A stretch of DNA of 60,880 nt from assembly GCA_902522465.1 (NCBI GenBank), contig CABYVV010000008.1, positions 1-60,880 on the forward strand, written 5' to 3'. The position numbers and the translations under genes were made by a program. Source of the stretch: an uncultured Alphaproteobacteria bacterium (lineage in GTDB: Bacteria; Pseudomonadota; Alphaproteobacteria; Methylaequorales; Methylaequoraceae). A model generated the notes under the pieces. That model was not told where the DNA came from. It ran no database searches and saw nothing but the letters and a program-made list of their open reading frames with translations. This document shows, piece by piece, positions 40,225 through 48,650 of the stretch; within the stretch, counting starts at the first letter, position 1; each line of letters starts with the position of its first letter.

Positions 40225-40256
40225 AAAAAAAAAAGGAGAGTAAAAACTCTCCTTTT
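40225..40256 (-). terminator. Intrinsic terminator of the porin gene
   Basis: Minus-strand perfect 11-bp stem AAAAGGAGAGT / ACTCTCCTTTT with a 4-base loop, followed by a long T tract (A run at 40225-40234 on the plus strand). It lies 29 bases after the porin stop and 47 bases before the next minus-strand start. Confidence 0.92.
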
Positions 40257-40284
40257 AATCTTAATGATATTAGGTTTTCAGCTT

Positions 40285-41616
40285 CTACCAGAAGAAGAAA
40301 GCACCGATACCACCAAATGAATCTTCTTGATCAGTGTCAGCAAGATACCAAGTTTTTTCTGTGTATCCACCTTCAGCGATCAATCTGAAGTTATCAGTAA
40401 CATTATGCCAAATCATACCAGAATGCATGGTTTGGTTATTCATGGTACCTAGGTTGTTTAGATCACTACCTGTTTTAGTTAGGTAGTTACCACCATAAGA
40501 ATAACCTACAGAAGTACCTTGACCGAAATCAAACGTACCTTGGATATATCCACCATAAGTTTTTCTTTCTTTACCATCGTCATCTAATGCACCAGTTGAA
40601 ATAGGTGTACCGTTATTAGATTGTCTGATAGGTAAAAGTGAGTGTTGACCTCTCATACCAAGACCAGAAGCATAGAAACCTGTAGCTACAAGTGAAAATC
40701 CTTCATAAGTAAGTTTAGTACCAAAACCTACACCAGCAGATTCAACACTTTCGTCTTCATCTTCCATATTTGCTTCAGTGGCAGTTGCGATAGCTTTTCT
40801 AGCAGCAATCTCAGCTGTAGTTCTTCCAGTACTTTGGTATGTACCATCAACCCATAGGTTAACGCCTACACCAGTTTGGAAGAAATCACCATTCCAAGTA
40901 ATTTGAGCCTCAACTCTTGGACCATGGTGATCAGTAGCACTTACAGCTACAGTATCAGCAGCTACGTCTTTTGGATCGAAGATACCAACTTTTGCACCAA
41001 AACCAGCACCAAGTTCAGGCAATGTCCATGAAACTTGAGGTTGGAAATCTGTGTAAAGATAACCAAGACCAATTCTACCTAAAGTTGTGTTGTTGTTACC
41101 AGCACTAGCTGCTCCACCAACACCAAATAGTAGCATATCGTTTAAAATCGCATTACTTTGGTGGATACCAAGACTACGACCAACCAATACAGTTCCGAAA
41201 AAACCAGATACTGAACCACTTGTTTCACGAATATTGATCTCGCCATTACCTAATGCGTTCTCTCCACCGTTCATGTGAGTATATAAACCAAGTCTTGCAG
41301 AAACATCTAAACCATTGGCTGTTGGAGCTTTAAGAGTCATACCCCAAACATTTGGTAAAAGACCTGTTACAATGCTTGTTTCTGAGTTATTAGCACCAAC
41401 CACACCTGCATATGTGTCAGCAGTAAATGCTGCTCCACCAGAGCGATTTGGCGCATCAGTACCACTATTCTGCATGATGAATGCGTTAGCAGCACCATCA
41501 AATGACACTTCCCAACCTTCTTGACTCATCAATAGAATTTTAGAATCAACGTTTGTGGAAGCTAATGCCATCACAGCAGGAATAGCAGCAACTGCTATTT
41601 TTTTAGAAATTTTCAT
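40285..41616 (-). CDS. Major outer-membrane porin
   Basis: 443 residues. The signal peptide (KKIAVAAIPAVMALASTNVDS) is followed by alternating strands rich in Gly, Asn, Thr and aromatics, and the protein ends GAFFFW with a terminal aromatic residue as recognised by the BAM machinery. Segments such as LGRIGLGYLYTDF and GGYIQGTFDFGQGTSVGYSYGG look like 16-stranded alphaproteobacterial porins. An acidic insertion (ANMEDEDESVES) probably forms a surface loop. Less biased codons, a strong Shine-Dalgarno (AAGGAAGGA) and a strong terminator suggest high expression. Confidence 0.9.
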   Translation of the reverse strand: MKISKKIAVAAIPAVMALASTNVDSKILLMSQEGWEVSFDGAANAFIMQNSGTDAPNRSGGAAFTADTYAGVVGANNSETSIVTGLLPNVWGMTLKAPTANGLDVSARLGLYTHMNGGENALGNGEINIRETSGSVSGFFGTVLVGRSLGIHQSNAILNDMLLFGVGGAASAGNNNTTLGRIGLGYLYTDFQPQVSWTLPELGAGFGAKVGIFDPKDVAADTVAVSATDHHGPRVEAQITWNGDFFQTGVGVNLWVDGTYQSTGRTTAEIAARKAIATATEANMEDEDESVESAGVGFGTKLTYEGFSLVATGFYASGLGMRGQHSLLPIRQSNNGTPISTGALDDDGKERKTYGGYIQGTFDFGQGTSVGYSYGGNYLTKTGSDLNNLGTMNNQTMHSGMIWHNVTDNFRLIAEGGYTEKTWYLADTDQEDSFGGIGAFFFW

Positions 41617-41695
41617 ATATTTCCTTCCTTAATTGTTAATATACAAATTTTATAAATATATTACATGATTAGTTTACTAATAAAACTTAATACTG

Positions 41696-41742
41696 GTTGA
41701 CAACAAAAATAATGTTTAATTTGTTGTTTTTTTACAACAAAA
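41696..41742 (-). repeat. Three mutually complementary short repeats between tonB and porin
   Basis: In the 127-base gap, TTTGTTGT (41720-41727) is complementary both to ACAACAAA (41734-41741, 6-base loop) and to CAACAAA (41701-41707). The last block also forms GTTG-A-CAAC with 41696-41699. The first hairpin begins two bases after the tonB stop on the minus strand. It lacks a T tract. It may end tonB transcripts, act as an operator for the porin promoter, or form alternative hairpins. A TTGTCA on the minus strand within it could be the porin -35. Confidence 0.4.
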
Positions 41743-41743
41743 C

Positions 41744-42514
41744 TTATTTTAGAATAAAATTTACAGGTATTTTTATTTTGAGTGTACCTTCTTTATCTAG
41801 GATCTGTTCTGGTGGACTGGGAAACTTAAAGTTTTTTAAAATCTTGATTGTTGCATTATAAAGCCTTTTTGGACTTTTATTTTCAAATTTAATATCAAGT
41901 AAATTACCATTTTTATCTAGAATTAATAACGAAACTATCTTCCCTTGTTCTCTTCTTTTTATTGATTGAATAGGATATGATTTTGATGCTACTTTATTTA
42001 TTTCATAGGATATAAAAGTTAAGTATTCACTTAAGAGTTTATCTACAATAATTGCTTTATTTTCCAACGAAAATCTTTTTGTAACACTTCTTTCGTTACT
42101 TTTTGTTTGAACTGTTTCGGTAACTTTTCTTGAAGGTTCCTTTTTTTTAATTACTTCTTTTGGAACACTTTTTTCATCAATAATCTCCTCAACCTTTTCA
42201 ATTTTTTTAGGTACTTCGTTATCTGGTTTTTTTAATGAGATAGTATTTTGATTGAGATCTTTGTTTTCAATTTTTTTTAATTTTTGTTTTTCAAGTTTTT
42301 TTGGTATTACATTTTTTTTTGGTAACGGTTCATCTTTTTTTTCAGTTTTTTCTTTTTGTTCGGTAGGTTTAACTATACTAAGCTCTCTATATTCACTTAA
42401 ATTGACAACATATATTTCATTTTCTTTCTTATCTAAAGTGAATTTAAAGATTATAATAAAGTGTGCTAATATTGAAAAAAAAATAGAAAAAAAAAGTAAT
42501 TTATAATCACTCAT
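41744..42514 (-). CDS. tonB: TonB-type energy transducer
   Basis: 256 residues. An N-terminal membrane helix (LFFSIFFSILAHFIIIF, about 7-23) precedes a Lys/Glu/Pro-rich periplasmic spacer (about 45-150) with PLPKKNVIPKK. The C-terminal domain (INKVASKSYPIQSIKRREQGKIVSLLILDKNGNL... ILKNFKFPSPP) matches the TonB C-terminal fold. It would carry the ExbBD proton-driven force to an outer-membrane receptor. It overlaps exbD by 8 bases and is the last gene of the operon. TolA at 10.1 kb is the separate Tol counterpart. No TonB-dependent receptor is in this window. Confidence 0.85.
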   Translation of the reverse strand: MSDYKLLFFSIFFSILAHFIIIFKFTLDKKENEIYVVNLSEYRELSIVKPTEQKEKTEKKDEPLPKKNVIPKKLEKQKLKKIENKDLNQNTISLKKPDNEVPKKIEKVEEIIDEKSVPKEVIKKKEPSRKVTETVQTKSNERSVTKRFSLENKAIIVDKLLSEYLTFISYEINKVASKSYPIQSIKRREQGKIVSLLILDKNGNLLDIKFENKSPKRLYNATIKILKNFKFPSPPEQILDKEGTLKIKIPVNFILK

Positions 42515-42917
42515 TTTTTAAATCTGAAACTTTTATAAAAACTTTCTTAACATCATTATTTTTCAGTTTTTTAATTATTTCATTAAATGTTGAAATTTTG
42601 GCATTTTTATCAATATTAAGGACGTACTTTGCATCTTTAAATTCTATATATTTTATAACCTCACCTAAGGATATTTTTTTTTCTTGGTATATTATTTCAT
42701 TTAAATTGTTAACAGTGAATAAAACTTCCTCATCTGCAATTTTAATATCTTCCCCGAAGTAGGAATGTGGTCTGTCAATTTTTACAGAGTCTTTCTTTGA
42801 AATAACTCCTGTCAAAAGAAAAAAAATCAGCAACAGAAAAATTAAATTTATCATTGGAATTAAATTTACCATCTCTGATAAGTCTTTTTTTTTGGTATTA
42901 ATTTGTTTCTTTATCAT
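42507..42917 (-). CDS. exbD: ExbD-family protein lacking the membrane aspartate
   Basis: 136 residues. The single membrane helix (VNLIPMINLIFLLLIFFLLTGVI, about 17-39) aligns with the ExbD/TolR helix, but the invariant proton-relaying aspartate is N24. The periplasmic domain keeps the family pattern (VLFTVNNLNEIIYQEKKISL, FNEIIKKLKNNDVKKVFIKV). It overlaps the intact exbD upstream by 20 bases and tonB downstream by 8. Since ExbD works as a dimer inside an ExbB pentamer, the two may form a heterodimer with a single protonatable subunit. ExbD versus TolR naming is by context. Confidence 0.82.
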   Translation of the reverse strand: MIKKQINTKKKDLSEMVNLIPMINLIFLLLIFFLLTGVISKKDSVKIDRPHSYFGEDIKIADEEVLFTVNNLNEIIYQEKKISLGEVIKYIEFKDAKYVLNIDKNAKISTFNEIIKKLKNNDVKKVFIKVSDLKNE

Positions 42918-43305
42918 TAGAAAAGTTTACATTTTTAATTTTATTTTTCTTTATTAAATCTAAAATAGATATAAGCAATTGCATTGATGTTTGCTGATCA
43001 TTTAAAATAACAATTCTATCAAAAGTGAGTTCTGACCATTTTTTTAAATAATCAAGTTCCAGATTTTTAAGGGTAAGTTTTTTATCGTTAAATACCAAAT
43101 TATTATCTCTAAGATAGAGAATCATTAATTTTTTTTCATTAACTTGGTCAGTAATTTCTTTTTTTTTTATAACTGAAAAACTTATCTGTTTATTTTTATC
43201 AAAATTAGTTGCCAACATAAAAAAAACTAACATAAGAAATATTATATCTATCAATGGTATAATATTAATTTTTAAAGATTGACGTTTTGTTTCTATTTTC
43301 AGCAT
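42898..43305 (-). CDS. exbD: ExbD-family protein with intact aspartate
   Basis: 135 residues. The membrane helix INIIPLIDIIFLMLVFFMLA carries D20 at the proton-relay position. The periplasmic domain (LMILYLRDNNLVFNDKKLTL, LLISILDLIKKNKIKNVNF) has the usual ExbD pattern. It starts directly after exbB with no gap. With ExbB it forms the proton-driven motor that energises TonB. Confidence 0.87.
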   Translation of the reverse strand: MLKIETKRQSLKINIIPLIDIIFLMLVFFMLATNFDKNKQISFSVIKKKEITDQVNEKKLMILYLRDNNLVFNDKKLTLKNLELDYLKKWSELTFDRIVILNDQQTSMQLLISILDLIKKNKIKNVNFSNDKETN

Positions 43306-43923
43306 TTATTTAATGGCCATAAGTTTTCTTAGCAATTGATCAATGTTTGAATAATAATTAGTTATTTTTTTTTCTAAAAAATAATGGCTCACTAATGCAG
43401 GAATTGCGACTATGAGGCCCATTGCTGTTGTTAATAAAGCTGTCCATATTCCACCTGCCAATATTGATGGATCAACAAGACTACCTCCTAATTCTAATTC
43501 ATTGAATGAATCAATCATTCCAATTACTGTTCCTAATAAGCCAATTAAGGGACTAACTTGAGAGATAATCTCAAGAGATGGTAAAAGAGACTGACGTTTA
43601 CTAAATTCTGAATCTACAATAGAATTTATCTCTGCTTCAATTTCATTCACAGATTTATTATCTAGGAAAACAACTAAAATTTCCTTGAAGAAATTTCTTT
43701 TTGCATTTGGCGCTAAATCAAGATGGTGCTCATTTATTTCTTCTATAGATATTTGTTTATTAGAATTATCAATAAGACTTATAACTTTACTAAAATCTAG
43801 GTTTTGAAATATATAAATTTCTAAAAATTTAAAGGTAATAATTGTAATAGTTACTATAGATAAAATGAATAAGAATGAAAAAATCAAACCTCCTTTATCA
43901 AGGTATGTTAAGAAAGACTCCAT
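43306..43923 (-). CDS. exbB: ExbB-type motor protein
   Basis: 205 residues with three predicted membrane helices (about 13-33, 125-150, 165-185). The signature ISQVSPLIGLLGTVIGMIDSF and GLIVAIPALVSHYFL place it in the MotA/TolQ/ExbB group. It differs from TolQ at 9 kb and is followed by two exbD genes and tonB. It starts 18 bases after the ABC ATPase gene, so one transcript probably covers both systems. Confidence 0.87.
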   Translation of the reverse strand: MESFLTYLDKGGLIFSFLFILSIVTITIITFKFLEIYIFQNLDFSKVISLIDNSNKQISIEEINEHHLDLAPNAKRNFFKEILVVFLDNKSVNEIEAEINSIVDSEFSKRQSLLPSLEIISQVSPLIGLLGTVIGMIDSFNELELGGSLVDPSILAGGIWTALLTTAMGLIVAIPALVSHYFLEKKITNYYSNIDQLLRKLMAIK

Positions 43924-43941
43924 AAATTTTTAATACTTCTC

Positions 43942-44691
43942 CTAAATTAATCCTTCCAATAAAGAAGGAAATTTCTTTTTTAAAAAAGAATACTCTTCTT
44001 GAATTTCTTTATTGTCAATAGATAGATTTTTCCTAGTTGATTTTACCTTATGTTCATAGACAACAGATGCCGGTCTTTTTGAGAAAAAAATTATTCTGTC
44101 AGCGAGTAAGATGGCCTCTTTTAGATTGTGAGTGATAAGTATGATGGTTATAGGGTTTTTCTTCCAATAACTTATCAGAACATTATATAAGTTTTCTGAT
44201 GTTGGCTGATCTAGTGAAATAAATGGTTCGTCCATCAGAAGAACTTTCGGGTTTCTTGCTAATGCTCTTGCAAGAGATACTTTTCTTCTCATTCCTCCCG
44301 AAATTGATTTTGGATAATAGTTTTTGAATTCACTTAGGTTAAAGTTAATAAGTAATTCATCAATTCTTTCTTGGCTTTCTTTTTCGTCACATACTAGTTC
44401 GATGTTTTCTTTTACTGTTAGCCATGGGAGGAGTCTTGAAGTTTGAAAAACATATCCAAAGTTTTTGTCAATTTGAAGCTTCTTTTTGTTTAAGAGAATT
44501 TTTTGTTCATCACTTTCTATTAATCCACCTATTATATTCATAAGTGTGGTCTTCCCACATCCTGAAGGACCAACAATACATACGAACTCACTATGTTTAA
44601 TGGAAATATCGATATTTTTTAAAACTTTGACTAATGAATTGTCGTGTTTATTAATAAAATCTTTTTTTTTAATTTTAATCTCAAAACTCAA
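43942..44691 (-). CDS. ABC transporter ATPase (NitT/TauT type)
   Basis: 249 residues. Walker A is GPSGCGKTT (41-49), the signature is SISGGMRRKVSLARAL, Walker B is VLLMDEPF, and the switch histidine is in LITHNLKEA. It belongs to the nitrate/sulfonate/taurine importer ATPase group and works with the permease and binding protein just upstream. The gap to the permease gene is 6 bases. Confidence 0.92.
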   Translation of the reverse strand: MSFEIKIKKKDFINKHDNSLVKVLKNIDISIKHSEFVCIVGPSGCGKTTLMNIIGGLIESDEQKILLNKKKLQIDKNFGYVFQTSRLLPWLTVKENIELVCDEKESQERIDELLINFNLSEFKNYYPKSISGGMRRKVSLARALARNPKVLLMDEPFISLDQPTSENLYNVLISYWKKNPITIILITHNLKEAILLADRIIFFSKRPASVVYEHKVKSTRKNLSIDNKEIQEEYSFLKKKFPSLLEGLI

Positions 44692-44697
44692 AATTAA

Positions 44698-45447
44698 TTA
44701 CCTCCAAATTGATATTTTTTTTTCAAATGGTCTAACTAAAATAAATTCTACAAAAATAATTAACAAAACAAATACTAAAGTATAAGCAAGAATTCCTGAA
44801 ATATCAAAAAATTGAAAAAAACCAAATAATTTAAATCCTACCCCATTACTTCTTCCTAGCAACTCAACAACTAATACAATCTTCCAAATTAGAGATAATC
44901 CTGATCTCGCAGAAGAGAGCAAATAGGGAAATAATTGAGGTAGAATGACTTTAAAAAAAAACTTTTTTTTTGAAATTTTATAAAATTTTGCAACATCTAT
45001 ATAATCTTTTTCAATAGATCGAGCACCTTCTCTCATGATTACCGCAACCATTGGAATCTTATTCAATGAAACTGCTAAAATCGCTGCCACTTCGTTCAAA
45101 CCAAACCAAACATAACATAAGATTATAATTACTAAAGCTGGTACATTTAGGCCTAAAATCAACCAATCATCTAAGAAAGAGTTTAGTCTTTGATTTCTTC
45201 CCATATAAATGCCAAAAAAAGTTCCGATGAACATGGCTATTATAAAAGACAAGACAACTCTTTTTAATGTAATAACGGTATGATAAATAATTTCGTTATT
45301 TTCAGATTCATCAATTATTTTAAAGATTACATCTTTAGGTCCAGGAAGCAAATCTACTTGCATAAAATAACTTGCTACTTGCCACAATCCAAAGAAAATT
45401 AAGATTGAAGCAATCCTAATAATTGCATTTGGATTTTCTTTTTCCAT
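44698..45447 (-). CDS. ABC transporter permease (NitT/TauT type)
   Basis: 249 residues with six predicted membrane helices. The EAA-like loop that contacts the ATPase is in IDVAKFYKISKKKFFFKVILPQLFPYLLSSARSG. The N-terminal and C-terminal helices are typical of the BPD_transp_1 fold. It sits between the binding-protein gene (2-base gap) and the ATPase gene. Confidence 0.9.
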   Translation of the reverse strand: MEKENPNAIIRIASILIFFGLWQVASYFMQVDLLPGPKDVIFKIIDESENNEIIYHTVITLKRVVLSFIIAMFIGTFFGIYMGRNQRLNSFLDDWLILGLNVPALVIIILCYVWFGLNEVAAILAVSLNKIPMVAVIMREGARSIEKDYIDVAKFYKISKKKFFFKVILPQLFPYLLSSARSGLSLIWKIVLVVELLGRSNGVGFKLFGFFQFFDISGILAYTLVFVLLIIFVEFILVRPFEKKISIWR

Positions 45448-45449
45448 TT

Positions 45450-46445
45450 TTAGTTATCCCAGAATGTTCCTGGTGATAATGTCTCTGCTTTTCCTACTAA
45501 TTCACGCCCACCAATCTGTGAGAGGATGGAGTATAACTTCTTTGAACCCTCGATTTGTTGGTTGGTGAAGTCATGTGGCGGTATACCTTCTCTATAAATA
45601 TCTCTTAGATTTACAAAGAGATTGTCATCTTCAGCATTCATGAAAGGACGGACTTTATCCCAGATGTCATCTGATTCTAACATCATTTTTTTAGCTTCTT
45701 TAGAAACTGTTAGAAAGTTGTTAAGTAGATCAGTTTTTCCTTGAGCCCATTCATCTCTAAAAACCCATCCAATAACTGGTATGCCCTTTGGTAAGTCAAG
45801 TTTAGATAAAATGTCCGTTATATTAATAACTTTTACAAAATTATCATTGGTGAGAAGTTTTGCTTGATATGGCCAATATGTTAAAATGGCATCGAAGTTA
45901 TTCTGTTCAATTTTCTTGTTTAGTAGAGGTGGTGCACCGAAGATTTGTCTGCTAATATCTTTTAACTCAATGCCGTATTCTTTTTTGAAGTACGCTCTAA
46001 AAATTAACCAGCCTTTGTCAACTTGTCCTCCGGCAATTCCAATCTTTTTACCTCGTAAGTCTTTTTCGTTCTTTATACTAGAATCTTTGGCAACTATTAA
46101 TCCGCCTGCAGCCATTGAGTGTGGAACAAACGTGAAGAGTCTACCCTCGTTTCTTTGACGAGAAACCCAAAACCAATCAGTTACAATCATGTCAACGGCT
46201 CCCCCTTGAAGAGCAACTGCAGCAGCATTTTTACTAGCAAGCTCAACAATTTCCAAATTAAAACCATTATTTTTGTCTAAACTTAGTTCTTTAATGAGCT
46301 TTAATTCCCAGTTTACACTTCCGTATAAAAGGGATCCAATTTTAATTGTATTTTGATTAGAAAAAGAGGCTTGACTGAAAAAAGTCAAGATCGCAAAAAA
46401 AATCAGATTAAAAAAAATCTTTAATATTTTATTTTTCCGTGACAT
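45450..46445 (-). CDS. ABC transporter substrate-binding protein (NMT1/TauA-like)
   Basis: 331 residues. A signal peptide (IFFNLIFFAILTFFSQASFS, cleavage near residue 29) is followed by a two-lobed periplasmic binding protein with VALQGGAVDMIVTDWFWVS, LRGKKIGIAGGQ and a central ILTYWPYQAKLL. The fold is that of NMT1/THI5, SsuA and TauA. The ligand is unknown; candidates by family are sulfonates, pyrimidine precursors or other small organics. It heads an operon that runs into exbB-exbD-exbD-tonB, and it is divergent from tusA. Confidence 0.87.
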   Translation of the reverse strand: MSRKNKILKIFFNLIFFAILTFFSQASFSNQNTIKIGSLLYGSVNWELKLIKELSLDKNNGFNLEIVELASKNAAAVALQGGAVDMIVTDWFWVSRQRNEGRLFTFVPHSMAAGGLIVAKDSSIKNEKDLRGKKIGIAGGQVDKGWLIFRAYFKKEYGIELKDISRQIFGAPPLLNKKIEQNNFDAILTYWPYQAKLLTNDNFVKVINITDILSKLDLPKGIPVIGWVFRDEWAQGKTDLLNNFLTVSKEAKKMMLESDDIWDKVRPFMNAEDDNLFVNLRDIYREGIPPHDFTNQQIEGSKKLYSILSQIGGRELVGKAETLSPGTFWDN

Positions 46446-46535
46446 AGCATAAATGTAAGTTCATATGTTATCAAATATATAATATGTTTTATATATTATC
46501 AATTAAATGTAAATGTAAGTTTTTTTTAAAGTTTT
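46446..46535. promoter_or_regulatory. Divergent ABC-operon / tusA spacer with direct repeats
   Basis: This 90-base gap contains the direct repeat AAATGTAAGTT at 46451-46461 and 46511-46521, spaced exactly 60 bases, plus an extra AAATGT at 46505-46510. One copy lies next to each gene start. The middle is an AT-rich imperfect palindrome (ATATGTTATC to ATATATTATC). This layout fits a regulator binding both sides, but no factor is identified. Confidence 0.35.
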
Positions 46536-46772
46536 ATGATTAAATCTAAGAAATATAAGCTAGACCTTAACGGGCTAAAATGTCCCATACCAGTCTTAAA
46601 AATATCTAAAAAGTTTAAAGAAATTAATAAAGGTGATATTTTAATTGTACACACAGATGATCCTAAAGCAGAGAAGGATATTGATGAACTTAGCAAAAAC
46701 ATAAAAATAAAGATTCTAAAAAAAAAAAATATAGATAACAGCAGAATGAACTTTAAATTAGAAAAATATTAA
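46536..46772 (+). CDS. tusA: TusA-family sulfur carrier
   Basis: 78 residues. The LNGLKCPIPVLK segment holds the CPxP motif with C16, the residue that carries persulfide sulfur. The two-strand, two-helix pattern and the TDDPKAEKDIDE segment are usual. TusA-like proteins deliver sulfur for tRNA thiolation, molybdenum cofactor or other uses. It is the first gene of tusA-xseB-ispA-tlyA. Its divergence from a TauA-like ABC operon suggests, weakly, a sulfur-related theme. Confidence 0.86.
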   Translation: MIKSKKYKLDLNGLKCPIPVLKISKKFKEINKGDILIVHTDDPKAEKDIDELSKNIKIKILKKKNIDNSRMNFKLEKY

Positions 46773-46774
46773 TT

Positions 46775-47008
46775 GTGAAAGATTTTTTAGACAAAAAAAT
46801 AGACGAATTTTCATATGAAGAAGCATTTGAAAAACTTCAAAAAATAGTCCAACTATTAGAAGAAGGAAATGTCAGTCTTGATGAGTCTATCAAATACTAT
46901 GAACAAGGAATTATTTTAAAAAATCATTGTGAGAGAAAACTTAAAAACGCTGAAGTTAAAATTAAAAATGTATTAGATAAATCTGGCAAAATTGATAGTG
47001 AGACTTAG
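46775..47008 (+). CDS. xseB: Exodeoxyribonuclease VII small subunit
   Basis: 77 residues starting from GTG at 46775. SYEEAFEKLQKIVQLLEEGNVSLDESIKYYEQG is the family core, followed by a short coiled coil. It forms ExoVII with XseA, which is not in this window. It shares one base with the ispA start (TAGTG), the standard xseB-ispA pair. Confidence 0.93.
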   Translation: MKDFLDKKIDEFSYEEAFEKLQKIVQLLEEGNVSLDESIKYYEQGIILKNHCERKLKNAEVKIKNVLDKSGKIDSET

Positions 47009-47886
47009 TGACTGAAATTGAAAGTTATATAATAAATTTTGCTAAAAAATTTGACGCATTTTTTATTAACCTTTTACCTAAAGATAAATTCTCCAAACGA
47101 CTTCATAGTGCAATGAATTACTCATTAACTGTCGGAGGAAAAAGACTTAGACCAGTTTTTCTTGTAGAGATTTCAAAAATCTTTGGAGTGAGTATTAAAA
47201 GAGCATTTAGATCAGCAGCTGCTTTGGAGTTTATTCATTGTTATTCATTAGTACACGACGATCTTCCAGCTATGGATGATGATGATTTGCGAAGAGGCCA
47301 TTTCACCTGCCATAAAAAATTTGATGACGCGACAGCAATTTTAGTTGGTGATGCTTTTCAGTCTTTAGCATTTGAAATATTATCGGATAAAAAAACTCAT
47401 CCAAATCCAGAAATACGATGTAGATTGATCAACCAACTATCGAAAGCATCTGGTGCTTTAGGAATGGTTGGTGGACAAATGCTCGATTTGGAGGCAGAAA
47501 AAAAAAAACTTAATATAAAAGAAATTTTGTTGTTACAAAAACTTAAAACTGGAGAATTATTCAGATTTTCTTGCATAGCAGGACCAATTTTATCGGGTGA
47601 AAAAGATTTAAAAACCTTTACAAAATTTGCTGATAATCTTGGGATGGCTTTTCAAATAAAAGATGATCTTCTCGATGTAGAAGGTGATGAAAATATGATG
47701 GGTAAGAAAACCAAAAAAGATCTGTCGAGAGGAAAGGAAACATTAATTTCTTTTTTTGGTAAAGAAAATGCAAAGAGAAAATCAGAGGAGTTAATAAAAA
47801 ATTCTACAAAGTTACTAAAACCTTTCGGAAAGAAAGCCCGAAAGCTCATTGAGTTAACAAATTATGTAATTTCTAGAAATAAATAA
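47008..47886 (+). CDS. ispA: Farnesyl diphosphate synthase
   Basis: 292 residues, GTG start. The first aspartate-rich motif DDLPAMD (84-90), GGKRLRPV (43-50) and the second DDLLDVEG near 217 are present. It makes C15 diphosphate for quinones, undecaprenyl and, via CrtE, carotenoids. In most alphaproteobacteria dxs follows; here the next gene is tlyA, sharing one base. Confidence 0.95.
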   Translation: MTEIESYIINFAKKFDAFFINLLPKDKFSKRLHSAMNYSLTVGGKRLRPVFLVEISKIFGVSIKRAFRSAAALEFIHCYSLVHDDLPAMDDDDLRRGHFTCHKKFDDATAILVGDAFQSLAFEILSDKKTHPNPEIRCRLINQLSKASGALGMVGGQMLDLEAEKKKLNIKEILLLQKLKTGELFRFSCIAGPILSGEKDLKTFTKFADNLGMAFQIKDDLLDVEGDENMMGKKTKKDLSRGKETLISFFGKENAKRKSEELIKNSTKLLKPFGKKARKLIELTNYVISRNK

Positions 47887-48650
47887 TGTTCATTTCAAAA
47901 AAAGTTCCTGAAAGACTAAATAATTTGAGAATTGATTTAATTTTAAAGGAACTAAAGTTTGTAGATTCAAGAAATAAAGCTTTGTCTGTGATAATGTCAG
48001 GAAACGTTTTTATAGATGAAAGTAAAGTTGATAAACCGGGAAAGTTGGTTAAGTATAATTCAATAGTCAAACTTAAGAAAAAGGATCATGATTGGGTTTC
48101 TAGAGGTGGAATAAAACTTGATCATGCTTTAAGAAAAGTAAAATTAAATGTAAGGAACAAAATTTGTCTAGATATTGGATGTTCTACGGGAGGTTTTACA
48201 GAGGTTCTATTAAATAATGGGGTAAGTAAGGTATATGCGGTAGATGTAGGATATGGACAATTTGATTGGAAATTAAGAAATTCAAAAAAAGTTGTCTTAC
48301 TTGAGAGAACAAATGCACGCAGTCTTAATGAAAATATTATCTCAGAAAGAGTTGATCTTATTGTTTGTGATGTAAGTTTTATTTCTCTTAAAAAAGTTAT
48401 ATTACCCTCAAAAAGATTTTTAAATGATAGATTCGATTTGCTTGTTTTGCTAAAACCACAGTTTGAGACTGAAAAAAAAAATATAGGAAATGGTGGCATC
48501 ATAAAAAATCCTGAAATCCACAAACAGGTTTGCTTTGATATAGAAAATTGGATAAGGAAAAATTTTAAATTTAAAATTTTTAAGATATTTGAAAGTCCAA
48601 TTTTAGGTCAGAAAGGAAATAAAGAATTTTTTATATATCTGAAAAATTAA
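47886..48650 (+). CDS. tlyA: TlyA-family rRNA 2'-O-methyltransferase
   Basis: 254 residues. An N-terminal S4 RNA-binding domain (about 8-68) precedes an FtsJ-type Rossmann methyltransferase with [18 protein letters not shown] as the SAM-binding loop and [10 protein letters not shown] as motif IV region. Characterised homologues methylate 16S C1409 and/or 23S C1920. It converges on aroC, sharing TTAA at the stops. Confidence 0.93.
   Translation: MFISKKVPERLNNLRIDLILKELKFVDSRNKALSVIMSGNVFIDESKVDKPGKLVKYNSIVKLKKKDHDWVSRGGIKLDHALRKVKLNVRNKICLDIGCSTGGFTEVLLNNGVSKVYAVDVGYGQFDWKLRNSKKVVLLERTNARSLNENIISERVDLIVCDVSFISLKKVILPSKRFLNDRFDLLVLLKPQFETEKKNIGNGGIIKNPEIHKQVCFDIENWIRKNFKFKIFKIFESPILGQKGNKEFFIYLKN

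Noticed and set aside
41087-41524. Plus-strand Pro/Ala-rich frames opposite the porin
   Set aside because: They arise from the Gly/Thr/Asn-rich porin codons read backwards.
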